Shown here in pieces: positions 1 through 9,845 of a stretch of DNA of 64,000 nt (its first letter is position 1; every line of letters starts with the position of its first letter). The translations under genes were made by a program, and so were the position numbers. A model generated the notes under the pieces. That model was given only the letters and a program-made list of their open reading frames with translations. It did not search any database and had not been told where the DNA came from. Location: the NCBI RefSeq assembly GCF_035582795.1, contig NC_134365.1, positions 76,861,635 to 76,925,634 of the forward strand, read 5' to 3'. The DNA comes from Mycteria americana. Taxonomy: Eukaryota; Chordata; Aves; Ciconiiformes; Ciconiidae.

Positions 1-914
1 AAAGGATCTTTGCAGGTATTATGGTAAAATGAAAAGTCACTAACAGGTTTGCCTCTCAGAAACTAAACAGTAATACAGCTAACTAGAAAAGGAGACAGTT
101 TCTTTGGGTTTTGAAAGAGCGCAGCATGTATCTACTGCACTTGGGTTTCTCTGTAGAAACACATGAAACAGTGTCATTATTGGGTTCACATTCACTGGAT
201 GATCTTCCACCTAACAGCAAATATTTCAACTTTTTCCAGCTTATCAAATGCAAAGGCAGTTTCTTTTCACCACTGAACAGAGGGAAAGCAGCAGACTCTT
301 TTTCTACAGCCTCAATTAAGCAGATGCTGATGGAGGATGAGAACACTTTTGATGTTAAGGCATGTTCTGGCAGCAGTCCTAGTCCTTACCAGTTGATTTT
401 AGCAAATTGGAAATAAATCTGCAGGATGAGAATTTCCAGAAATGTATTTAACTGTCAATGGAATGAGCTTCCAATAGACTTTTTAATCATATTGGCAGAC
501 CAAAAGCAACTCTTGTGTGGTTCGTGTTCTGTTTCTGAAAGTACAGCATATTTTGACCCATGCAGAGCTTCACAAGAGATGTCCTCCAAAATTCAAGAGA
601 CTTATCAAAGCATAAACAAGAGCAGAACACAAACACTACAAGTTACATGGTGGCCTGGCCCTTGTAAGCAAATTTAGGCCTTAATAGGAGTCTGGAAGGG
701 TATAAGTTGCAAAAACAACATAAAAGTAATGATGTTTATAAATCACCCTGACAGTGGCATGTTGCAACATAGTTGTTCTCTTTTCTTTAAAAAGGGCTCG
801 CGCTCATTATCACAGTGATTTTTCCAGATATATTTATTTGGCTCCATTTCCCCATACTTTATCTACATGCCAAAATAAATGCTTGCCAAAGATAAATTCA
901 CAGATCTGGCAGGC
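1..914. other. Unannotated non-coding sequence
   Basis: No gene recognised. The open frames near 111-416 and 426-677 lack recognisable protein similarity and have no plausible flanking splice sites that I could pair. I see no repeat with confidence. Confidence 0.5.
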
Positions 915-1240
915 TAGGAGGAGTCTCAGGAGATCGTCTCATCCAACATTCTGCACTGAAGCAGGCTAAAAGTATCTGGACACCATCCCTGACACTTTTA
1001 TCTTCTTCACTTTAAGAAATCGATATCCCTGGGTAGTGTGTCCTAACACTTTGCCACACTTTCAGATAGAAAGACTTACCTATTATCCTGCCTAAATCTT
1101 TTAGGTGAAGGTGAAACTGATTCTTTCTTGCCCTTCCCTAAACGGACATGCAAAGTAATTTACAGGTGTTGCCCCATCTGCGTCAATCCCTTCCAAGCTG
1201 CTGTGCCATTTCTCAGTCTTCTCTTTTCAGTCCAGTGCCT
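915..1240 (-). mobile_element. Degenerate CR1 LINE 3' region
   Basis: Read on the plus strand this follows the reverse complement of a CR1 3' end. A 'gagatcgtctcatccaac' block (CR1: gatcatctagtccaac) comes first. It is followed by 'ctgggtagtgtgtcctaaca' and 'tcagatagaaagacttacc', which correspond to the 'ctgggcaacctgttccagtg' and 'cagtgagaaagtttttcc' blocks of CR1. Many substitutions make it clearly older than the copy near 5 kb. The left edge is approximate and the right edge uncertain; similarity fades after about 1180. No usable reading frame remains. Confidence 0.7.
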
Positions 1241-1497
1241 TCACCTTCCTTTTTATGAGTCACATTTTCTACATCTCTTATCATGCTTGTTGCTTTTCTG
1301 TGCTTTTCCCTTGACTGTGTCTACTTACTGCTTCCAGCTGAGACAAAGGACTCCAGCTGGGACTTCACCACTACTTCAGAAAGTGGAACAATTGCTACTG
1401 CTGCCTATGTAAAGATACTTTTATTGTCAGAACAAAGCTCATCTCTTCCTCAGCAGTATCTGATTATTGACATATACCTAGCTTGAGCTCTGTAGTG

Positions 1498-2410
1498 TGG
1501 ATCATAGAACACCAGAATTGCAAGGGGATAAAGAGAGACTATCTAGTGAATGATACTGAGAAATCTTCAAAAGATGCTTGTCTCACTTGTTCTTTAAAAA
1601 TGTCCAAGAGGGGAGATTTCATGATCACCGTAGACAATCTGTTCCAGTGCTTCACTGTCTTCACATTCAGATGTTAGGAGACAAAAATGCTATCTTAAAT
1701 CATACTGTAGGGTCCAGTCAGAAAAATCTCCTTCTTCCGCTGTGATGCTGCCTAGCCAATAACTTCCAATTTTGTGCTTGTCTGCTGAATTTCTCCTCCC
1801 TAAGGAGGAAGACTTTTGTATTTGTCTTTGCTGAATTTCAGCTGTTTTGATTTCAGATTCTCTCTAATTTTTCAAGCGTGTGTTGAATTCTGATGCTCGT
1901 GTCTGCAGTACTTGCAACCTTGACCTATGCCACTCCCATTCACTAATATTATGACCATAGTCTCTCGCTGGTCCTCCAAACTGTCAAGAGAAATGCTGAA
2001 CAGAGCCAGGTCCAGAACAGAGCACCACTAAACTTCAGTTGAAATTTGATAGCAAAGAGCTGATGAGTGCTCTCTGAGAGCAAATTTCCAACCATTGCAC
2101 ACCTTTCTTCTCACGACCACACCAACACTGTATTTCATTAGTTTCCTCATGGGAATGTCATGGAGAATTGGCAGAAATGTCACTGGAATTAAGATTATAT
2201 CACATTAGTTGTATCCCCCTTTTTTTCCCCACTAGGCCACTTAACCAGCCAAAGGCAGAAATTAAACAGGCTTCACATGACCCATTCTCAACAATCCTTG
2301 TTGGCTATTTCTTTTGTCAGTTTATAATCATTTAGGTACTTACAAAGTAATTTTTTAACAGCTTGTTCCAGAACCTTCTCAGGAATCAAAGTTACACTGA
2401 CAGGTCCAAA
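1498..2410 (-). mobile_element. Ancient CR1-type LINE relic, about 0.9 kb
   Basis: The left end carries a CR1-like 'atcatagaacaccagaatt' 3' terminus. Next comes 'caatctgttccagtgcttca' near 1638, a hallmark of the CR1 C-terminal reverse-transcriptase/3' region. Farther right the order of blocks matches the upstream part of amniote CR1: 'gaacagagccaggtccagaa', a motif about a direct-repeat-free 'tcatgggaatgtcatggaga' near 2150, 'ttgttggctatttctt' near 2300, and 'cttgttccagaaccttctca' near 2360. Collinearity over about 900 bases supports one element, but frameshifts and stops are throughout. The right edge is uncertain. Confidence 0.7.
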
Positions 2411-3049
2411 AGAGTAGCATCTCCTCTTGTACAAAAACACAGACAGAGCACGTGTCCACGGAGTTTCCTAAATCCTTATATCAGAATATAGGTCTCCTTT
2501 CACACCTGAAACATTGCTACTGTTTGCTCAGAACTTCAGTTTCCACCATCAAATCAGTAAGAGGCTCAAGTGTGACAGGAGTGACATTTCCAGGGCTTTT
2601 CATTGTTAAGCGCCACTGAGCATTTGCCAACAGTTTTTCCCAAGAGTTTGTGACTGAACATAATGTATGCTAAAAGGGATTTTACACCAAATGACTAGAC
2701 ATTGCCCTGAATCAGACAGCCATGCCAGAATCTCTCTAAGCAAAATCACCAAAATATTTGTAAGAGGACAAAATTTATGTTTTTTCTTTCCTAGCACCAG
2801 TCTTGGAATTGCTGAGTTGTTTTGATTGAATCTTTCAAGAAAAAAAATGCAATTATAGGGGGGTAAGAAAGGCAGTGTCCTGTGTGGGATACCACATCCT
2901 GAATGGAAGCTTGCAACGCTATGGACATTGTGGTTATAACTCTTTCTGGTTGTCCTACATGGAAAAAGAACTTCGTGTCCCCACTGTATCTTCCATACAA
3001 GTGCATTAGAAATGTTGAGCTATGTTCACATCATTTTCCAGGAAGCATA
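2411..3049. other. Unannotated non-coding sequence
   Basis: No gene, RNA or repeat recognised. It may include further divergent parts of the CR1 relic on its left, but I cannot follow the similarity. Confidence 0.4.
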
Positions 3050-3180
3050 AAATATTATTACCCCCTTCTTACAGTCAGGAAAACATAAAGAGGCCTTGTT
3101 CAAGGTCAAAGTGAGTCAGCAGAGAGCACAGGATGAAACTAAGCTAGTCTTATGTTTTAATAACTAAGACAATGCTCTCC
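3050..3180 (-). repeat. MIR/CORE-SINE-like fragment
   Basis: The order of blocks 'attacccccttcttacagtc', 'ggaaaacataaagaggcctt', 'ttcaaggtcaaagtgagtca', 'agagcacaggatgaaac' and 'acaatgctct' mirrors the reverse complement of an MIR element (ttttacagatgaggaaactgaggc ... cccaaggtcacac ... gagctgggattcgaac ... gtgctct). Divergence is high, as expected of an amniote-age SINE. An L2-type tail is an alternative. Confidence 0.55.
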
Positions 3181-4914
3181 TTTTTTTCTCCCTTTCAGAT
3201 AGTGTTCACCTGTGTAATCTTATCTCCAAACCAGAAGAGCTCCTCAGAAGTCTATAGTTGAAATACTGGTGAAGGTCAAAGGGAAATGAGCCTTCTCACT
3301 GGACAACTACCTTGTTTTATGCTCTATTGATTTACAACGCCCTACAGAAATGTTATGGGGTATGGTGTAACTAATGGACAGTTACTGAAGTTAGCTCTCA
3401 TACAGCATATACTTTCTTCCAAAAATAGCTTTTTAAAATAGAGATGTCCCTTACAGACCCATTTATGATGTGAAGAGTCCTCTGTCTCCCCCTGCTTTAA
3501 TTTTTTTATTTAAAATATAATGAAAGGGAGAAAAATCAGAACTGTAATGAGGCTGGGCTGATGGTGATGTTGCTTCACAGAAACTCTCAGCACATATCCA
3601 TCACTCTGGAATCTGAGCAGAGATTCAGGTCTCCCCCAGACAAGTACCCATTGCTCCAAACAGTCATTAGGCCCTCGAACTGACTGGTGTCCTCACCTCA
3701 AATCACTACAGCTGGATGCTCCAGAAGAAAGTAGGCAAAAAGCCTATGATACACTGGACTGTAGGGACTGAAGGAGAATTTGTAGACATGCTCTGAAATG
3801 TGTCTGAATAGCAGACAAGTAACTGCATTTCTCTGCCTACAAACTAGTCATAGTCTTATGAGTGAATGCATATATTTTCTTACCTCATTCAAAAGAAAGA
3901 GGGTTATTTTTAAGGCAAGGACCTGTGTAGGTGCATTCCAATTTTTGGAATCTCTAAGACTGCCAAAGGCTATTTTGTAGATAAATACTCATTGGAAAAA
4001 ATACACTGAAAGTACCATTCTACCCCTAAGCTACTGAGGATGCACAAGATAGAAATGACCTGTGTTCATATAGAAAACAGAATAAAACAAGATGCTTATG
4101 TGGCATCATCTGAAACATGTTGTAGTTGCCACTTTTGTTCACAGGTTTGCATGCACAGCAACAAACAGATGCTTGAAAAGTCAGGTGTATGGAATAAACC
4201 TTATCTAGAATGGTTTAGCTGACAGATGAGAAACTCAAGGGAGAGCTACTGTAGGAGCACTAGGCAAGAAAACAATTCACAAAGGCTTTTTACAAGGCCG
4301 AGGAACATGAAAGCAACAGCAAATTATCTGTGAAGCGGCAAAGCTTTGCCTTTTTTTCACTTCCTTATAATTATATGTTGTAATATTCTTTCTGTCTAAA
4401 GGTCACGGTGTGTTTATAATCATAAAACCAGGAAAAACCTGCTCTTTGAACAGGATACAAACTTCTGCCAGTTATTCTAGTTACAGGCTTGAAAAATTAA
4501 AACGTGACAGCCCAAAAAGCTTGGAAACTTCAGATCCCTTCTCCAAAAAAAAAATAAAATGGGAGAAGTGATCTCTTACGTCCTCAAAAGCTTTTTTCCC
4601 CCCCCAGGGTTAATTTACTTGTGCATTTGGGCACTAGTTTCCATAAGTCCAGAATACTATATGGTGAGCTGTTGCATTTAGCAAAGTGGTAAAGTATGGC
4701 AATCACATTCAGTGTTGTTTCTTTTGATGAAACATAGTCATTTGTAAATTCTTTGGGGTAGAAATGGAGTTCATTCTTGACAGATCCTTTGCAAGTACTG
4801 TAATAAACAAAGGTTAGAGATAACAGTAAAACCCAAGGACACAGAGCAGAGTGGCATAGGTTGATAATCTATCCTGTTGAGATGGAGTTAGGGATGGAGA
4901 GAAAGCACTAGCGT
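3181..4914. other. Unannotated non-coding sequence
   Basis: AT-rich sequence with short A and C runs (for example near 4545 and 4602). No gene or mobile element recognised; the short open frames here have no recognisable products. Confidence 0.45.
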
Positions 4915-5000
4915 AGATGCTGGTTTAATTCCTGGAAGATGTTGGCTAAGTTCCCATTTCTTGCACATGCTTACTGTGTGCCCTTACAAAGGTCACTTAG
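4915..5000 (+). repeat. MIR-like SINE, left part, split by a CR1
   Basis: The blocks 'ctggtttaattcctgg' and 'cttactgtgtgcccttac' followed by 'aaggtcacttagg' correspond to the MIR internal blocks 'ggttcgaatcctgg', 'cttactagctgtgtgacctt' and 'caagtcacttaa'. The expected continuation, 'tctgtgcctcagtttcctc', is missing here. It is found at about 5671, on the far side of the CR1 copy. Confidence 0.5.
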
Positions 5001-5044
5001 GACTAGCTCCACAAACAGATACATGCATTAAATGCCATTGCTGA

Positions 5045-5656
5045 TCGTAGAATCATAGGATCATAGAATAGTTTGGGTTAGAAGGGACCTTTAAAGGTCA
5101 TCTAGTCCAACCCCCCTGCAACGAGCAGGGACATCTTCAACTAGATCAGGTTGCTCAGAGCCCTGTCCAACCTGGCCTTGAATGTTTGCAGGGGTGGGGC
5201 ATCTACCACCTCTCTGGGCAACCTGTTCCAGTGTTTCACCACCCTCACTGAAAAAAATTTCTTCCTTATATCTAGTCTACATCTACCCTCTTTTAGTTTA
5301 AAAACTTTATCTCTTGTCCTATCACAACAGGCCCTGCTAAAAAGTTTGCCCCCATCTTTATTATGAGCCTCCCTTAAGTACTGAAAGGCCGCAATAAGGT
5401 CTCCCCGCAGCCTTCTCTTCTCCAGGCTGAACAACGCCAACTCTCTCAGCCTTTCTCCATAGGAGAGGTGTTCCATCCCTCTGATCATTTTTGTGGCCCT
5501 CCTCTGGACCCGCTCCAACAGGTCCAGGTCTTTCCTGTGCTGAGGGCTCCAGAGCTGGACACAGTACTGCAGGTGGGGTATCACCAGAGCAGAGCAGAGG
5601 GGCAGAATCACCTCCCTCGACCTGCTGGCCACACTTCTTTTGATGCAGCCCAGGAT
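5045..5656 (-). mobile_element. CR1 LINE, 5'-truncated, well preserved
   Basis: A typical avian CR1 insertion. Its 3' end lies at the left, with the octamer-like tail read here as 'agaatcataggatcatagaa', then 'gtttgggttagaagggacc' and 'catctagtccaacccccctg'. The body encodes the end of the reverse-transcriptase ORF with an intact frame. The copy stops near 5656, at the codons for the Leu-Gly-Cys-Ile block, so it is truncated at its 5' end, the usual outcome of target-primed reverse transcription. It interrupts an older MIR-like SINE (4915-5000 and 5660-5800). It is the best preserved CR1 in the window but cannot move by itself. Confidence 0.95.
5141..5632 (-). CDS. CR1 reverse transcriptase, C-terminal fragment (partial ORF)
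   Basis: A 163-residue open frame covering the region C-terminal to the catalytic palm of the CR1 ORF2 protein. Visible conserved blocks are 'MASRSREVILPLCSALV' at the start, 'PHLQYCVQLWSPQHRKDLD' (about residues 19-37), 'LERVQRRATKMIRGMEHLSY' (about 39-58), 'RLRGDLIAAFQYLR' and 'VKHWNRLPREVV' (about 132-143). The frame ends at a natural stop shortly before the 3' tail. The first methionine is internal to the original protein; the true start, the endonuclease and the polymerase active site were never copied into this locus. It has no host function that I can see, and expression is unlikely. The lack of stops suggests a fairly recent insertion. Confidence 0.9.
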   Translation of the reverse strand: MASRSREVILPLCSALVIPHLQYCVQLWSPQHRKDLDLLERVQRRATKMIRGMEHLSYGERLRELALFSLEKRRLRGDLIAAFQYLREAHNKDGGKLFSRACCDRTRDKVFKLKEGRCRLDIRKKFFSVRVVKHWNRLPREVVDAPPLQTFKARLDRALSNLI

Positions 5657-5659
5657 CTA

Positions 5660-5800
5660 GGATTTAAGTCTTCTCTGCCTCAGTTACTTATCTGTAAATT
5701 CCAGACAACAGTACTTCCCTATTTTAGTGTGGTATTAGAAAGATAAATACATTAAAGACATTTAAATGCTGCAGTGAAAAGGGTCATGCAAGTAGCAAAG
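5660..5800 (+). repeat. MIR-like SINE, right part
   Basis: 'ctctgcctcagttacttatc' followed by 'tgtaaattcc', 'caacagtacttccctatttt' and 'agataaatacattaaa' matches the 3' half of an MIR-type element (ctcagtttcctcatctgtaaaatgg ... aataatagtacctacctca ... gattaaatgagttaa). It appears to continue the SINE begun at 4915-5000. Confidence 0.6.
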
Positions 5801-8800
5801 TTAGAAAGAAATGAGCCTCAGTTTCTAATGCCTTCCAGGACTCCTGAGTGTGGAGAGAGTTCAGGGGCTGGAATCAGGGAAATAAAAATGGGACAGAAGA
5901 GAGCTGCCAGACCCCATGATGCACTTTCCTGGAAGGCAATAAGGGGTGCTTAGTTTGAAAGCTGACAGGAAAGTCAGTACCTTTTGCAAAGTAGAAGATG
6001 GCTGGGTCTGTTCTGTGAGCAAGATAAAATCCTCCAAACAGCCTTGGCAGAAACCAAATACTTTTCCCCATGAAACTGAGCCCACCCTCTTGGCTATAGG
6101 CAGGTGTGCTTTGATAGCTTCTTCTGTGAAAGGGGAGGGGTGTTTGTGGGTTTTATTTAATACCTCCACCTGGAGGTTAGCACCCTGTGATCACAGTTTT
6201 AACCTGCTAGTATGCTTCTGGCATTATACCCCAAGAGGAGGGGTATAATGTGAGCAGGGGTTAGAAAAAGGCAGGTTTTGTTCCCACTGGACAAATCATT
6301 TTACTTTTCTCTGCCTTTCTTTCCCTGTTCCCAGCAGCGTCCTGGAAGGCTGCAGTCCCCAGGGAGGAGAGATATTATAGCTTGGCATCACTGGGTGCCT
6401 TGTTTCTAATTCCCTGGAGAACTGAAAGTGGGTGTTGCTGTCTGATGACTGAAAAAGGGCTTTCTGAAAATGTTAAGGCCCTTACGTCTCCAGGACCACA
6501 GTAACTCTGCCAGAACTTTCTTATGGTGTAAAAGGAAATATTTTTGATGGAGGATTTGCACTGGCCTTACAAACAATGCGTTTTACATCCATTATTTCCA
6601 TCATTTTCCTCCTGAGGAGAGCTGGTGGGAGACCAGGCAGAACACCCCACCTGCCCTGGTCAATGGCATCACCCTTCTGAAAAGCCAGGCAACCACACAG
6701 TATGCCAGCACACCAACAAACCCTGGCACTGCACTGAGGAAGATGCAGAGACCCAGCCCAAAAAGGGTTACTCAGATGTACCACCACCCACTTCCCTTCT
6801 GACTGGGAACTAGAACTTTGTACGTTGGCACTAGTTTTATTTGAGATTCTAATTCCTGTATGAATATTGATTATCACTTAAAACATGCAGCTCAAATGGA
6901 TGATTGCCTCTGAATTCCTGTTCTTGTAGTCACTTTCAAGAAGTCCCACTTTCCTTGCAAGATATGGTATGAACCCACAGGTTCATGGACAATGGGCACA
7001 AGATCTTCCTTCTGGAACAAGCCTACAGTACCCACTGGATAGAGGTTGAGTTTGTACCTTATTTTCCTTAGAAGCAAAAGGATTCTGTTCTCCTGCACAG
7101 CCCATCTCCTAAAAAAGAAAGGACAGAAATAAATGTTTAAACGCACCGGCTGATATCACCATCATAAAAAACAAACAGAAGAAAATGGGCATATTCAACT
7201 GGCTTAAATACCACCAAGTGTCACCTTTGTCTTGTGTTTCCTGCTGTCTGACTCAAGACACTCTCACTCTGCACTTCCCTCAGGCTTTCTGAATTGATCT
7301 CCAGAGGCACTAAACCCACTACAGGCACAGACATTTAGGTGGAATTTAGGCTGGCTGGAAATGGCCCAAAGCAATTTGAAAACATAAGTTAGAAGACAGA
7401 GCCACAGAAAAAGAAAGAAATGTTCTCCTTGTTATTCCCTGCTCCTTGAAGATGTGATGTGGACTAATTGAAGGTCTCAGATTTCATGGGACACTGTTTT
7501 ACTGTAATTTTCATAAGGAGTTTTTCTTGCTCCGTTATTTTTCATTTTGGGGATTAGATCTTGGCAAAAGGAGAAACAACTCTTATACAATACGTGGTAT
7601 ATTTTCACTTTAGTGATAAATGAAACTCTTGTCAGCAGGTTCTGACAAGAATCCATGGAGTTTCTCAACAGCTACCCCCAGAAAGGATCCTCGTTCCCTT
7701 TCCATGCAACAAAGCAGGCTTTATAAATCCACCAGTATTTCAAAGTATGTCCTCTGGTGGGAGAGAAAACATTCCCCTTCTTTTCCTTCCCAACCTTCAC
7801 TCTTTTCCAATTCAGCTTTTATCTTGGGGAACAAAGCCTGATGTATCTCACTCTTTCAAGCAAAAAGGAACGAATGTTCCTATGGGCCTAGATCCAAACA
7901 CAGTGAAGGTAACACAAAGTCTCTCAAACAATTCAACTAGCTTTGCATCAAGCTCACCAAAGATAAACATATGCAGTCTGTGTAATGAAAATAAATAAGC
8001 ATCTGGATTTTAAACCTCTGCCAGCCCATCTAGTGAAACTCAATAAGGAGCTGCTGTCAACTTCTTGGCTAAGCCAAGCTAATAATGCTATGAAACAGGT
8101 GAGGAAATCAAGCTGCAGGTATGTGCTGCTTCTGAGTGCCATCAAAAATTGGCAGGGAAGACCATCCTGGCACAAGCACGTGAGCTGGAATACAATTAAG
8201 CTAGCTCCATAGCAAACCTACACTTTCTTAGTGAGCTGAAGATTTGATAGAGACTCTCGCTTGACAGTGCATCGTAGTGATGCCGTCATCAGCACCCTGG
8301 TGTCCAAGTGAATTATTAGAGCAATATAGCCGCATGAGTACATTGCAAAGAAGAATAATTCTTTAGAAGATAGCTTTGTATGGAAAATGGTCCAGCTATA
8401 GATCTTGTTGTGCTGGTCTGCTCCTAGGTGGGAACTGTGGTCTTCTATCTTATAGTAAATGCACACAAAAGAGATGGCAAAATGAGCAGTGTCTTACTCC
8501 GCAATGCTGTACCGTGGGGGGAGAAGGTCCATCCTAAAAAAGCCCTGAGGCAGGAGAATAGCCAGGGTCCCAGTGGTTTACCTGAGGAAAACATGGTGCA
8601 GGAGGGAATCAGCTGTATTTAGGAGAGACTTGAAAGAAAAAAAGCTCTGTGCTCCACAAAGCATCTGAATGAGGCAGCAGCCAGCTCTCTGCCCTTCCAA
8701 GTGTCTATCTGCTAGAACAAATACCCGAGAAGAGTGTCCTACAGCTCTGTGCCACTGCAGTACTCCTTCCTTGGATGAAGCTAGAAGCTGAAAGGTCCTG

Positions 8801-9599
8801 AACCACTTGAGTAAGACCACTGGTGATTGGAACTGGTCATGAAAGATCCCGTGGTAGCTTCAGCTGGAAGACGAACATCAAATCCCAGCAGATGATGGCA
8901 TTGCCTATGCAGATTCCCTTCTCACCACTCTGCCCAGCTTAAAAAGCATTCAGCAGTCCTCATTTTCTGCATTTACACTCTCCAGGCTGCTGATTTTCTA
9001 CTATTTCCCACACCAAAGAGAAGTGCTTTTCAGCAACTGCCAATTTCTACTGTGGAGAGGTGTCACATAGATACATTAATTGACTGGGAAGAGATTCAAG
9101 ACCATCAAGCAAAATATCGAACAGAAGTTCAGAAAACTGCTCTGATTGCTAGTCCCAAAGTTTTAACTCCAGGTAGTGTATTTCCAAATGTGTTTCTTTT
9201 GTTTCTATGCTGGCTGTAGTAAGGACTACTGCCAAACAATCTTTACATACAGAAATCCTATGTGAGTTAGGTCAGGCTAAAACAGCACATAAGAGGGCAT
9301 TCTGTCACACTTCACTAACGTGTTTTCTGCCACCTGATTCTGTTGGTAAAAGTGCTTGGACTTGGAGACCTCTACTCTCCCTAGACTTCCTTTAGCTGGC
9401 CCTAAGGCCAGCAGAGTGAAAAACAGCCTTGGCAGGAGACAATTTTAATGGATAAGTCTAAAATTTTAATCCCAGCTACTATAACTCACTATACATTTTG
9501 ATTTTATCTATAACCCTAATAAAAGCCACTTCCTATGAAGCTAAGCTGCACAGAAGTGGCTGCTATTTTACTGGGGAGTAAAAAAAAACAACCCTCACA
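5801..9599. other. Unannotated non-coding sequence
   Basis: No exon, RNA gene or clear mobile element. A perfect inverted repeat lies at 6222-6250 and a 7-bp stem at 9395-9412. The block near 6285-6325 ('acaaatcattttacttttct') is weakly MIR-like but too short to assert. Confidence 0.4.
6222..6250. repeat. Perfect 11-bp inverted repeat
   Basis: Left arm 6222-6232 (cattatacccc), 7-base loop 6233-6239, right arm 6240-6250 (ggggtataatg). It could form a hairpin in RNA or a small cruciform. No neighbouring gene gives it a role. Confidence 0.75.
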
Positions 9600-9845
9600 T
9601 ATTACAAGGGACTCTGAGCCATCAGATGTGCTCTCCAGCATTTATTATCTGATTTGATGTGTTAATGGCTGGTTATTCTCATTAGCTGTTCCCTGGATTG
9701 ACACAAACTGTTTTTCTGCACTTAGGCTGTGCAGCCTACTGTGTAAAGGTAATTAGCATGGGGCCTATGGATTAACTGGAGAATCAGATGTCAGCTGTGT
9801 TTCCATTCTCTAGCAGAGGCCTGAAGGAAATGATGCTTCTGCAGT
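9600..9845. promoter_or_regulatory. Candidate conserved non-coding element
   Basis: No coding potential. The stretch carries several TAAT-type cores, including 'gtaaaggtaattagcatgg' near 9746, 'catttattatctgattt' near 9639 and 'ctcattagctgtt' near 9679, with no visible repeat. Such density is typical of developmental enhancers, but it also arises by chance in AT-rich DNA. The call is inference; cross-species alignment would decide. Confidence 0.2.
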
